A DNA stretch of 64,000 nucleotides from Thermomicrobiales bacterium (lineage in GTDB: Bacteria; Chloroflexota; Chloroflexia; Thermomicrobiales; CFX8), in NCBI GenBank assembly GCA_037045155.1, contig JBAOIG010000003.1:930001-994000 (forward strand). The letters are read 5' to 3'. Each line of letters opens with the position of its first letter. Position 1 is the stretch's first letter. This document shows positions 34,325-42,435 of the stretch, in pieces. The position numbers and the translations under genes are program-made. The notes under the pieces are model-generated. The model was not told the DNA's origin, made no database searches, and saw only the letters and a list, made by a program, of their open reading frames with translations.

Positions 34325-35818
34325 TCAGTCAGTAAGCGTGCGAACGTGGAGCAGGTTCGTTCTGCCGCTCACACGATAGATCGGGATGCTGCCAACAAAC
34401 AGGGCTTCATCGCCGACGTTCGCATATCCGGCTTCAATGGTCTGCCGGGAAGCGGTCGCGAACAGCTCGTCGATATCGTCGGTCATCGAGAAGACGAGCG
34501 CGCGAATTCCCCAGACAAGCGACAGCTTGCGAGCGACGTACGGATCGGTTGTCATCGCGATCACTGGCACGCCGGGCCGGAACTTCGCCACCAGGCGAGC
34601 GCTTGCGCCGGACAACGTAAACACGACAATACAGTCGATCGGCGCAGCGTCGGTCATCTCGCGAGCGGCGCGCCCAAGCGCATCGGTAATAATCTGTTCC
34701 GGGTCGGTAGCCGGGAGCGTTCGGCTGACAGCCGGGGAACGAATCGGCCCATGTCGCTCGACCTCGTGGATAATCCGGCTCATCATCTCAACCGCGGCAA
34801 CCGGATGCCGGCCAGTTGCCGTCTCGGCGCTCAACATGACGGCGTCAGTGCCGTCGAGGACAGCGTTTGCGACATCGCTCGTCTCCGCCCGAGTTGGAAC
34901 CGGCTGCATGATCATCGATTCGAGCATCTGGGTCGCGGTGATCACCGGCGTCCCCGCTCGGTTACACGCGGCAATGATCTCCTTCTGGACGATCGGCACA
35001 CGCTCAAGCGGCAGCTGAACGCCCATATCGCCGCGCGCGACCATCACCGCGTCGGCAGTTCGGACGATCGCATCCATATCATCGATGGCCGCAGGCCGCT
35101 CGATCTTGGCGACGATTCCGGGAGTAATGCCGAGTGTTCGCGCATATTCGCGGGCGACGATGATGTCGTCGGCGCTGCTGATGAACGACAGGCCAAGATA
35201 TTCCACGCGCTGTCTGGCAGCGAAACGGATGTCGATCTTGTCCTGCTCGGTGAGGCTGGCGTTCTGTAGCCGGACGTTTGGCAGTGTCACACCCTGGCGG
35301 CCGGCCAGCGGTCCTCCTCGGCCAACGCCACAGACGACATGGTCATTTTCGATGCTCTCGACCACGAGTTCGATTAACCCGTCGGCCAGGAGGATTCGTG
35401 ATTCCGGCTGCACAACACTCAGCAGATCCGGGTAGGTGACCCCGAGTTGCTCTCGCGTGCTGATCACCGGCGTGGAGTAGACGCGCACTTTCGTGCCACG
35501 CGCCAGCATGGCTGGTTCAGAACCCTCCAGCGGGCCAGTGCGGATTTTCAGCCCGGGAAGGTCAAGGAGGATCGGGATATTCCTGCGACGAGATTCTGCG
35601 ATCTCGCGCACCATCGCGATCTGTCGCGTCCGTCCTTCGATCGTGCCGTGGGCGCAATTGACCCGCGCGACATCGACACCGGTGTCAATGATCGCTGCCA
35701 GGTTGTCCACCTCGCTGACCGAAGGACCGAGTGTCGCGACGATCTTTACCTGACGACGAAACGGGGACCCAGCCGCAAGAATCGATGAAGCAGCCGCATC
35801 ACGGGCGGTGTATACCAT
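34325..35818 (-). CDS. pyk: Pyruvate kinase
   Basis: This 497-residue glycolytic enzyme makes pyruvate and ATP from phosphoenolpyruvate and ADP. The signature region GIVAKIERPAAIDD holds the catalytic Lys and metal-binding Glu, and MVARGDMGVQLPLERVP and NAVLDGTDAVMLSAETATG complete the active site and allosteric interface. The first substrate motif reads RVNCAHG instead of the common RLNFSHG, a modest variation. The ATG at 35818 follows GGAGAGAG. It is the first gene of a minus-strand run that continues into the cyanophycin genes with a 55-base gap, so it could share their transcript. It diverges from the small gene at 35929. Confidence 0.96.
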   Translation of the reverse strand: MVYTARDAAASSILAAGSPFRRQVKIVATLGPSVSEVDNLAAIIDTGVDVARVNCAHGTIEGRTRQIAMVREIAESRRRNIPILLDLPGLKIRTGPLEGSEPAMLARGTKVRVYSTPVISTREQLGVTYPDLLSVVQPESRILLADGLIELVVESIENDHVVCGVGRGGPLAGRQGVTLPNVRLQNASLTEQDKIDIRFAARQRVEYLGLSFISSADDIIVAREYARTLGITPGIVAKIERPAAIDDMDAIVRTADAVMVARGDMGVQLPLERVPIVQKEIIAACNRAGTPVITATQMLESMIMQPVPTRAETSDVANAVLDGTDAVMLSAETATGRHPVAAVEMMSRIIHEVERHGPIRSPAVSRTLPATDPEQIITDALGRAAREMTDAAPIDCIVVFTLSGASARLVAKFRPGVPVIAMTTDPYVARKLSLVWGIRALVFSMTDDIDELFATASRQTIEAGYANVGDEALFVGSIPIYRVSGRTNLLHVRTLTD

Positions 35819-35871
35819 GCAACTCTCTCCGCATGTTCCAGCTCGTCGAAGCCATCAGACAACGACGCCGC

Positions 35872-35877
35872 TATACT
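35872..35877 (+). promoter_or_regulatory. -10 box upstream of the 35929 gene
   Basis: TATACT at 35872-35877 lies 51 bases before the GTG start; no clear -35 is visible. Confidence 0.4.
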
Positions 35878-35928
35878 AGCCTACGCGATACGTCCAGCCG
35901 ACTGGCGCCAGATCGGGAAAGAGCCAAC

Positions 35929-36198
35929 GTGATCGAGGAATTCACTGTCGAGGATCTGCAGTATCTCTACGTCGTCGTGCCGAGCGACGAGGCCGAAGGT
36001 ACCGAGAATCTCACTGCCGCCGAGATGAGCGACAAGCAATTTCGTGAGTGGATCGTCGGGAAGAGCGAATGGCACGGCATTCAGGTCCTGCCGACGTTCG
36101 GCAAGCTCGAGCTCGAGACGCGGGTAAAGATGGTCAACCGACTGGTGCGACGCGGAATCAGGATCCACCTTGCGCCTCGACCACCCGCTCAGGCCTGA
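35929..36198 (+). CDS. Small conserved-looking protein of unknown function
   Basis: This 89-residue protein starts at a GTG (35929) with GGGAAAGAG upstream. It is acidic at the N-terminus (IEEFTVEDLQYLYVVV) and basic at the C-terminus (LVRRGIRIHLAPRP). It has a mixed helix/strand look and no signal or membrane segment. It overlaps the end of the convergent DapA-family gene by 10 bases. I do not recognise it. Confidence 0.6.
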   Translation: MIEEFTVEDLQYLYVVVPSDEAEGTENLTAAEMSDKQFREWIVGKSEWHGIQVLPTFGKLELETRVKMVNRLVRRGIRIHLAPRPPAQA

Positions 36199-37106
36199 TC
36201 CGCCGAGCTGTCTTCGCTCAGAATGCCGCAGTTGCAAGCCGTTGTCAGTAAACGCTGTACGGTTTCGTTGGTAAGCTGCGCGTCTGGAAGCCGGCTTGTC
36301 GTCGTCGCGATGACGCCTTGTCGAGCAAGAATCGTCTTCGCGCTGCCAACGAGCAGTCCGAGCGACTGTGCCTCGTAGACGAGGAACGGCAGGATCCGTA
36401 GATAGATCTGTTCGGCCCCTGCCCGGTCGCCAGCCTGGTATGCAGCCCATGCGTCAACGAGCTCGCGCGTCAGGTCACAGCCGGGGATCAGCCCGTCCGC
36501 GCCCGAGTCGAGAACATCGAGCAGATAGAGTCCGCCGTGGCCGCCAAGGATGCGGAGCCGGCCACCGGCGACCTTCCGCGCACGGGTCGCGTTGGACCAG
36601 TAGGGCAGCGCCTCGACCTTGTATGACCGCACGTTGGGAAACGCCTCGGCCAGCTCCAACACGAACTCGACACCCAGCTCGACGCCGATCGCAAACGGAG
36701 CGTCCTGAATCATCACCTGCCCGTCGGTCGCTGCCGCGACGCGGCCGAAGTGTGCGCGAAGGTCATCGCGAGTCCAGTCTGGCCGACGCGGTGGCGCGAC
36801 CATGACTTCGGCGGCCCCGAGACGGTTGGCCATCGTGACCAGCCGGCAGGCGTCGTCGGTCGTATCTGCCGTGCAGCCCGCCAGAACCGGCAGGTCGCCC
36901 GCAGCGGCGAGCACGGTCGCGAGGACCGCTGCCCGCTCCTCGAACGTGAGGTAGATCCCCTCTCCGGCAAGCCCGAGAGCCAGAAGCCCATCGGCGCCGG
37001 CCGCCCGTTGTTCACCAACGACCCTGTTGAGTGACGCATGATCGACCTCGCCGTTCGAATCGAACGGCGTTACGATCGCGGGAACAACCCCGCGCACACC
37101 TGTCAT
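36189..37106 (-). CDS. DapA/dihydrodipicolinate synthase family aldolase
   Basis: This 305-residue class I aldolase of the DHDPS/N-acetylneuraminate lyase family has a TIM barrel that starts VVPAIVTPFDSNGEVD. The phosphate/carboxylate loop normally GTTGE is here GLAGEG, which argues against a true DapA. The Schiff-base Lys is in RSYKVEALPYW. Its ATG overlaps the TGA of the enolase-family gene upstream (ATGA), so the two are coupled. That pairing points to a sugar-acid pathway: dehydration of an aldonate or galactarate followed by aldol cleavage or dehydration of the 2-keto-3-deoxy product. Confidence 0.88.
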   Translation of the reverse strand: MTGVRGVVPAIVTPFDSNGEVDHASLNRVVGEQRAAGADGLLALGLAGEGIYLTFEERAAVLATVLAAAGDLPVLAGCTADTTDDACRLVTMANRLGAAEVMVAPPRRPDWTRDDLRAHFGRVAAATDGQVMIQDAPFAIGVELGVEFVLELAEAFPNVRSYKVEALPYWSNATRARKVAGGRLRILGGHGGLYLLDVLDSGADGLIPGCDLTRELVDAWAAYQAGDRAGAEQIYLRILPFLVYEAQSLGLLVGSAKTILARQGVIATTTSRLPDAQLTNETVQRLLTTACNCGILSEDSSADQA

Positions 37107-38272
37107 CGGTCACCGCCCTCGTCACCTATGCGTCGTTCCCAGCCGGGCGCGAACAACGGCAGGAAGTTCTGGGCCTGATACGGATGCTTTTCGACCTCGC
37201 TCCAGTTCAGGTCTATGCCGAGCCCGGGCCGATCCGGCACAACAATCGCGCCATCACGCACCACCACCGGAGGCTCCACGATCTCGCGCTCCCAGCCGGA
37301 GTTGAACTCATCGAATAGCTCCTGAATCATCAGATTCGGCGTTGCTGCGCCGAGCTGGACACAGACGGCGGTGCAGATCGGCCCCTGGGCCTGATGTGGT
37401 GCGACGACTGCGTAGTGTGCGTCCGCCATTGCGCACACCTGCCTCGTTCGCCAGATGCCGCCCATGTTGCCGGGATCTGGCTGGAGTATGTGAACCGAAT
37501 TGTGCGACAGGAGCTCGGCAAACTGCTGGGTGCTGGTGAAGCTCTCGCCGGTGGCCACTGGAACGGAAATTCGGCGCGCGACTTCCGCGGTGGCGCCGAT
37601 ATGCTGATGAGCGATGGGTTCCTCGAACCAGGCCGGCTCATAATCGACCAGGCGCTCACCAACCCAGATAGCCTCTGCCACGCTGAAACGGCTGTGGCCC
37701 TCGATCATGATCTGGATATTCGGCCCGACCGCCTCTCGGACACCGGCTACGATCTCCAGAGAGAGCGTTCGCTCGGCCGGCGACATCACTCGCCAGGCCG
37801 CCCCGAAGGGATCGAACTTCAGCGCGCGATAGCCCCTTGCGACGACTTCGGCGGCTCGCTCCGCGAACGCCTCAGGGGTGCGCGGGCCGGTGTACCAGCC
37901 GTTGGCATAGACGGGCAACGATTCGTGATAGCGTCCGCCAATCAGATCGTAGACTGGCCGGCCTGTTTCCTTACCAATAATGTCCCAGCAGGCTTCCTCG
38001 ATCGCTGCGACAGCATTGCCGTGGATCTGTCCACCATCGGAGTAAAGGTCCCGAGTCATCCGCTGGACGATTGTTTCGACCTGAAACGGATCCATCCCCT
38101 GATAGCGTGGCGCAAGCTCGTGGATCGCGGTCTCAACGGTGCGACCGAATGCGTTGAGCGTCCCCTCTCCCAGGCCGTAAAGACCCGGCTGATCGGTGTC
38201 GAGCCGAAGAAAGAGCCAGTTCTTCCATGGATTCCCAACGAGGTACGTCGTCGCCCGCGTGATCCGTGTCAC
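37103..38272 (-). CDS. Mandelate racemase/enolase superfamily sugar-acid dehydratase
   Basis: This 389-residue protein has the MR/MLE two-domain build. Metal ligands are seen in IEGHSRF, WFEEPI and ATGESFTS. The KxD-type base is in YRALKFDPFG and the His base in VVAPHQAQGP, as in galactonate/gluconate dehydratases. It would dehydrate an acid sugar to a 2-keto-3-deoxy acid. The GTG at 38272 is chosen because AGGTGG lies 8 bases upstream and family members begin with such a VTRITRATTYLVG strand; an ATG at 38386 would add 38 atypical residues. It is coupled by ATGA to the aldolase gene. Confidence 0.88.
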   Translation of the reverse strand: MTRITRATTYLVGNPWKNWLFLRLDTDQPGLYGLGEGTLNAFGRTVETAIHELAPRYQGMDPFQVETIVQRMTRDLYSDGGQIHGNAVAAIEEACWDIIGKETGRPVYDLIGGRYHESLPVYANGWYTGPRTPEAFAERAAEVVARGYRALKFDPFGAAWRVMSPAERTLSLEIVAGVREAVGPNIQIMIEGHSRFSVAEAIWVGERLVDYEPAWFEEPIAHQHIGATAEVARRISVPVATGESFTSTQQFAELLSHNSVHILQPDPGNMGGIWRTRQVCAMADAHYAVVAPHQAQGPICTAVCVQLGAATPNLMIQELFDEFNSGWEREIVEPPVVVRDGAIVVPDRPGLGIDLNWSEVEKHPYQAQNFLPLFAPGWERRIGDEGGDR

Positions 38273-38378
38273 GTCGCCAACCACCTTCCGATCTGACACG
38301 TGCGTGTTTCGCGCGCCCACATCATCGCAGGTCGTCAGGCTGATGTAACTGTCGAGCTGGCAGAGTGGGCCGCGATGG

Positions 38379-38609
38379 CTAGCCATCCTGCTCCGCGACG
38401 AAGCGAGCCGGTAGATCGACCAGAATCTTTTCGAGACGTTCGATCTCGGAGCGCAGCGTCGTGACACGGCGCGACGCGCGATCGTGGTCGATGGGGGCCA
38501 CCATCATCTGCCTCTCGAGCAGCTGCGCGTAACCCTTGATCACGGCAACCCGGTTCATCAGATCGTGGAGATCCCTCCGCGTGATAACGTGCGTCTGCTC
38601 GTCGTTCAT
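38379..38609 (-). CDS. Tiny protein resembling a stand-alone histidine-kinase DHp (HisKA) domain
   Basis: This 76-residue helical protein starts at an ATG (38609) with GAGGGG 11 bases upstream. The segment DLHDLMNRVAVIKGYAQLL aligns without gaps to the HisKA phospho-acceptor helix (xSHELRTPLTAIxGYAELL), with His matching the phosphorylated His. A second helix follows (SEIERLEKILVDLP), as in the DHp hairpin. No ATPase domain or sensor is attached, and no kinase is adjacent. It may be a phosphotransfer protein, a dimerisation decoy, or an eroded kinase remnant. It lies 106 bases upstream of the enolase-family gene on the same strand. Confidence 0.6.
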   Translation of the reverse strand: MNDEQTHVITRRDLHDLMNRVAVIKGYAQLLERQMMVAPIDHDRASRRVTTLRSEIERLEKILVDLPARFVAEQDG

Positions 38610-38774
38610 TTCACGTGGATCCCCTCGTGCTACCATAGAGACGGTTGCGCGACGCCCCCCGGCAGTCCTTCCGCATCGCGATAGAAGATAGTGAACGCAG
38701 CCCGCGTGCCATGCTGGGGATTCAGCACGCCCCGGGTGGCGGGGTGTTCGTGAGGTAACGTCAAGAGGGATATC

Positions 38775-39119
38775 TTGCCGACTCATTACGATCACATCGC
38801 ATCGATTGCCGACCTGGACCGACTGCTCGACGAGTCAGCGTCGCGGGTCATCATCCTCTTCAACCACGACCCCTCGTGCCCCATCAGTGCCCGCGCGTTC
38901 CGGGAAATGGCGCAGGTATCGCATGACGCTGCGATCGTCGATGTCTCCCGATCTCGTGAGGTCACGGCCGCAGTCGCGCGCCGCACGGGTTTGCGGCACG
39001 AATCTCCGCAGGTGCTTGTCCTCTCGGATCGGCGCGGGGTCTGGAGCGCGTCGCACTTTGCGATCTCGGTCGCAGCTGTTGAGCAGGCAGTGAACCTGGC
39101 CAGCCAGCCGCCAGAATGA
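38775..39119 (+). CDS. YtxJ-type monothiol bacilliredoxin-like protein (BrxC family)
   Basis: This 114-residue thioredoxin-fold protein matches the YtxJ/BrxC family: LFNHDPSCPISARAF carries the single active Cys in the TCPIS-type motif, and GLRHESPQVLVL and WSASHFAIS are family markers. In Firmicutes such proteins remove bacillithiol from protein thiols. The presence of bacillithiol in this organism is not shown by the window. It starts at a TTG (38775) with AAGAGGG upstream. It diverges from the DHp-like gene, and a terminator hairpin follows. Confidence 0.88.
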   Translation: MPTHYDHIASIADLDRLLDESASRVIILFNHDPSCPISARAFREMAQVSHDAAIVDVSRSREVTAAVARRTGLRHESPQVLVLSDRRGVWSASHFAISVAAVEQAVNLASQPPE

Positions 39120-39130
39120 CCAGCAACGCA

Positions 39131-39158
39131 AAAGCGCCGGCCAAGTGGCCAGCGCTTT
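39131..39158. terminator. Terminator hairpin between the ytxJ-like gene and tRNA-Lys
   Basis: The outer stem AAAGCGC (39131-39137) / GCGCTTT (39152-39158) and an inner GGCC/GGCC stem are separated by one mismatch. It serves two convergent transcripts. Confidence 0.65.
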
Positions 39159-39163
39159 CGTTG

Positions 39164-39236
39164 TGAGCCGCGTAGGACTCGAACCTACAACCCACTGATT
39201 AAGAGTCAGTTGCTCTGCCAGTTGAGCTAGCGGCCC
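39164..39236 (-). tRNA. tRNA-Lys (CTT)
   Basis: A 73-base cloverleaf lies on the minus strand. The acceptor stem GGGCCGC pairs with GCGGCTC, with one G-T pair. The anticodon loop CTCTTAA has anticodon CTT, the T arm has GTTCGAGTC, and the discriminator is A. CCA is not encoded. Confidence 0.95.
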
Positions 39237-39426
39237 ATCCGTCGGGGCGGCTATACGCCGTCCTGCGACGTCGGGAATCGTAGCAGACGTCGCCAGACCG
39301 CGCAATCCCGGCCGCGAAATCGCGCAGAGGGTGGTTACGGTTACGGTTGGTACAATCGCCGTTGGCATGCCGCGATTCGCCCGGCCACTGCATGAGCCAG
39401 GCGAGGATGGGTGATGGGATGGTGTC

Positions 39427-40464
39427 GTGGAGCGAGTCGATCGATTTTTAGCTGCCTGCCACCGTCAACCGGTGGATTGCACGCCAGTATGGTTCATGCG
39501 TCAGGCAGGACGCTATATGCCCGAGTACCGCGCGATCCGCGCCCGGCACACACTCCTGGACATCTGCGCCCAGCCCGAGTTAGCCGCCGAAGTGACGCTT
39601 CAGCCAATCAATGCGTTCGATGTCGATGCGGCGATTATCTTCGCCGACATCCTGCTGCCGCTCGTGCCGATGGGGATGAATCTGGAGTTTGCGGCCGGCG
39701 AAGGGCCTGTGCTTCACAATCCGCTGCGATCGCGCGCCGATATCGACGCGCTTCGCGATATCGACCCGGTAGCCGACCTGAAATCGACGCTCGACGCGTT
39801 GTCGATCGTCCGGCGTGAGATTGATGGCAAGGTCGCGTTGATCGGCTTTGCCGGCGGACCATTCACACTCGCAAGTTACGCGATCGAAGGCGGCTCCTCT
39901 CGCAACTACCAGATCACCAAATCGCTGATGTATCGGGATCCGGATACGTGGTTCACGTTAATGGAGAAGATCACCCGGATGACATCCGCATACCTTCTGG
40001 CCCAGGTAGCCGCCGGCGCGCAGTGCGTCCAGATCTTCGACTCCTGGGCCGGCGCGCTCTCTCCGGATGACTATCGTCGCTTCGTCCTGCCAGCCACGAA
40101 GTCGATTGTCGACTCAGTACGGTCGGCCGGCGCGCCGATAATCCTGTTTGGGACCAACACAGCCGGCATGCTCGATGCCATTGCGAGCGCGGGAAGCGAT
40201 GTCGTCGGCGCAGATTGGCGAATCGGCCTCGACGATGCCTGGCGCCAGATTGGGCACGACCAGGCGATTCAAGGCAACCTCGATCCGCTGCTTCTCTTCG
40301 CTCCCGCGGATGAGTTGCGCAGTCAGGTCGCCGCGGTGCTGGATCGCGCCGGCGGCCGACCGGGCCACATATTCAACGTTGGGCACGGTATTCTGCCCGA
40401 AACGCCAACGGAGTCTGTCCACGCAGTCGTCGAGATGGTGCACGAGATGACGGCTCACGAGTAA
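39427..40464 (+). CDS. hemE: Uroporphyrinogen decarboxylase
   Basis: This 345-residue enzyme removes four carboxyl groups from uroporphyrinogen III to give coproporphyrinogen III in heme synthesis. The N-terminal signature PVWFMRQAGRYMPEYR and the second signature GFAGGPFTLASYAIEGG are both intact, and GNLDPLLLF and FNVGHGILPETP near the end are typical. The GTG start at 39427 gives the expected N-terminus. A -10-like TACAAT lies at 39351-39356. hemH follows after 46 bases, and the two are likely an operon. Confidence 0.97.
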   Translation: MERVDRFLAACHRQPVDCTPVWFMRQAGRYMPEYRAIRARHTLLDICAQPELAAEVTLQPINAFDVDAAIIFADILLPLVPMGMNLEFAAGEGPVLHNPLRSRADIDALRDIDPVADLKSTLDALSIVRREIDGKVALIGFAGGPFTLASYAIEGGSSRNYQITKSLMYRDPDTWFTLMEKITRMTSAYLLAQVAAGAQCVQIFDSWAGALSPDDYRRFVLPATKSIVDSVRSAGAPIILFGTNTAGMLDAIASAGSDVVGADWRIGLDDAWRQIGHDQAIQGNLDPLLLFAPADELRSQVAAVLDRAGGRPGHIFNVGHGILPETPTESVHAVVEMVHEMTAHE

Positions 40465-40510
40465 GACGAAACCGCTAGTCACACGAGAATCCGTGAGGGA
40501 GGAGCCCCAG

Positions 40511-41455
40511 GTGAGAACAATTGGCGTACTGATGATGGCGTATGGCGGGCCGAACAACCTCGCCGAGATCGAGCCGTATCTGGCTGATATTCGCAACAAT
40601 CGCCCGACGTCTCCGGAGCTGCTCGAAGAAATCACCAGTCGCTACAGGCAGATCGGCGGGAGATCACCGATTCTTGAGCTGACCAGGGCGCAGGCGACCG
40701 GCGTCGAGCGCGCGCTGAATGACGCGGCGCCGGAGGGTATCGCCTACCGAACTTACGTCGGCATGCGTCACTGGCACCCGTATATCGGCGAGGTCGTGCC
40801 GCAGATGCTCGCGGATGGTGTCGAGGCGATCGCGGCAATCGTCATGGCCCCGCACTTCAGCCGGATGAGCGTTGGAGCGTACCTCGGGAAGCTGAACAAG
40901 GCACTCGTAGAGCAGGGCTCGACAATCCCGGTCATCCCGATCGAGTCGTGGAAAGACGAGCCGGCCTTCATCGAAGCCGTTGCAAGACGGATCGACGACG
41001 CGCTGGATCGCTTCGCGCCAGAAAAACGCGCTGACGTGCCGCTTCTTTTCACGGCACATTCGCTGCCAGCACGGATCCTGGAATCGGGCGACCCCTATCG
41101 GGAGGAGCTACAGGCTTCAGTCGCCCTTGTCGTCGAGCGGCTTCAGCCACGCAACTGGCGCTGGGCATTCCAGAGCCAGGGCGCCACAGCCGAGCCATGG
41201 CTTGGCCCGACGGTCGAGGACACGCTCGAGGAATTGGCCGCGCAAGGCTTCGACAGCGTGCTGTTCGTCCCGATCGGCTTCGTCTGTGACCATGTCGAGG
41301 TGTTGTACGACATCGATATCGAGCACAAGCACCAGGCGAACGAGTTGGGTATTCGACTTGAGCGGATCAACATGCTCAACGACGATCCCGGTCTGGTGGC
41401 AGCGGTGACACATGCGGTCTCGCGCGCAGTGATGCAACCGACTGTCGGCGACTGA
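40511..41455 (+). CDS. hemH: Ferrochelatase (heme or coproporphyrin type)
   Basis: This 314-residue protein inserts iron into a porphyrin. The metal-pathway His is in LLFTAHSLPARI and the conserved Glu in the region around FQSQGATAEPWLGPTVEDTL. MMAYGGPNNLAEIEPYL is the standard N-terminus. The GTG at 40511 is chosen because GGGAGGAG sits 7 bases before it; a GTG six codons earlier lies inside that RBS. Soluble bacterial enzymes of this size next to hemE are often coproporphyrin ferrochelatases (CpfC), but a hemY/hemQ partner is not in the window. Confidence 0.94.
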   Translation: MRTIGVLMMAYGGPNNLAEIEPYLADIRNNRPTSPELLEEITSRYRQIGGRSPILELTRAQATGVERALNDAAPEGIAYRTYVGMRHWHPYIGEVVPQMLADGVEAIAAIVMAPHFSRMSVGAYLGKLNKALVEQGSTIPVIPIESWKDEPAFIEAVARRIDDALDRFAPEKRADVPLLFTAHSLPARILESGDPYREELQASVALVVERLQPRNWRWAFQSQGATAEPWLGPTVEDTLEELAAQGFDSVLFVPIGFVCDHVEVLYDIDIEHKHQANELGIRLERINMLNDDPGLVAAVTHAVSRAVMQPTVGD

Positions 41456-41479
41456 GTCGGGCCTGGAGCGGCGGCGATC

Positions 41480-42352
41480 TCACGACGGGGCGAGCCCGAC
41501 GATCTCGGCGTATCGCGCGACTGTGGCGATATGCTGGTCCGGCGTCGAGCCTTGCCCCATCGTGTTGATTGCCATGTGGGTCGCTCCGGCTGTTCGCCAT
41601 GCTTCCGTCTGCTCCAGCCATTCCGCCTCGGCAGCGGGTCGGAGCGTGATGCGGCCTTCGAGGCCGATGGACGCAGGATCGCGGCCGGCCATCTCAGCGG
41701 TGCGAGCAATCAACTCCTGGTTCCGCCGCAGCTCATCGCCCGGCATCCCGCTAGGGAACCAGCCATCAGCCAGCCGGCCAATCCGCCGCATTGTTGCGTC
41801 GACGTAGCCACCCATCCAGATCGGGATCGGTTGCTGAACTGGAAGCGGATTGATCCCGGCCTCCGGAATCCGATGATCGGCGCCGGCGAAGTCCACGACC
41901 GGCTCTGTCCAGAGCCGTCGAAGCACCTCGACCTGCTCTTCGATTCGCCTGCCGCGTGTGCGGAACGACTCCCCGAGCGCCTCGTACTCGACTTCGTTCC
42001 AGCCAACACCAACGCCGAGCCGCAGCCTGCCGCCGGCCAACCGGTCGATCTCCGCAGCCTGTTTGGCGACAAGCGCCGTCTGGCGCTGGGGCAGGATGAG
42101 CACGCCAGTCACCAGCTCCAGGCACGTGGTGATCGCCGCAAGATAGCCGAACATCACGAAGACCTCATGGAACTGGTGTTCGGTACTGTAGGGACCACCC
42201 CAGCCTGGCCGATGCGCCAGCCCGGCGCCAAGCACATGATCATATGCGAGCACGTGCGAGAACCCCGAACCTTCGACGGTCTGTGCATACGCGCGAACTG
42301 CCGGCGCATCCGGTCCGATCTCTGTCTGTGGAAACACAACACCGATCTTCAT
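41480..42352 (-). CDS. LLM-class (luciferase-like) F420- or FMN-dependent oxidoreductase
   Basis: This 290-residue TIM-barrel protein of the bacterial luciferase-like family starts MKIGVVFPQTEIGPD and has RLRLGVGVGWNEVEYEALG and PIWMGGYVDATMRRIGRLADGWFP, which resemble F420-dependent subgroups found in actinobacteria and Chloroflexota. The substrate is unknown. It converges on hemH (24 bases) and diverges from the small gene at 42436. The cofactor assignment is inference from family likeness. Confidence 0.87.
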   Translation of the reverse strand: MKIGVVFPQTEIGPDAPAVRAYAQTVEGSGFSHVLAYDHVLGAGLAHRPGWGGPYSTEHQFHEVFVMFGYLAAITTCLELVTGVLILPQRQTALVAKQAAEIDRLAGGRLRLGVGVGWNEVEYEALGESFRTRGRRIEEQVEVLRRLWTEPVVDFAGADHRIPEAGINPLPVQQPIPIWMGGYVDATMRRIGRLADGWFPSGMPGDELRRNQELIARTAEMAGRDPASIGLEGRITLRPAAEAEWLEQTEAWRTAGATHMAINTMGQGSTPDQHIATVARYAEIVGLAPS

Positions 42353-42401
42353 CTCACCCCCGTCGCTGATTTTCTTTGTAGACCCGACTGCCGTTTCATC
42401 A

Positions 42402-42428
42402 TTGAAACCGAGCGCCGTTCGTTATACT
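42402..42428 (+). promoter_or_regulatory. Promoter abutting the start codon of the 42436 gene
   Basis: TTGAAA (42402-42407), a 15-base spacer and TATACT (42423-42428) put the transcription start at about 42435-42436, the A of the ATG. The mRNA would be leaderless or nearly so. Confidence 0.5.
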
Positions 42429-42435
42429 GGGGCGC

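Noticed and set aside
37103..38467. Longer start of the enolase-family gene reaching into the DHp-like gene
   Set aside because: The extra residues are atypical, and GTG 38272 has a suitable RBS and fits the family's N-terminal strand.
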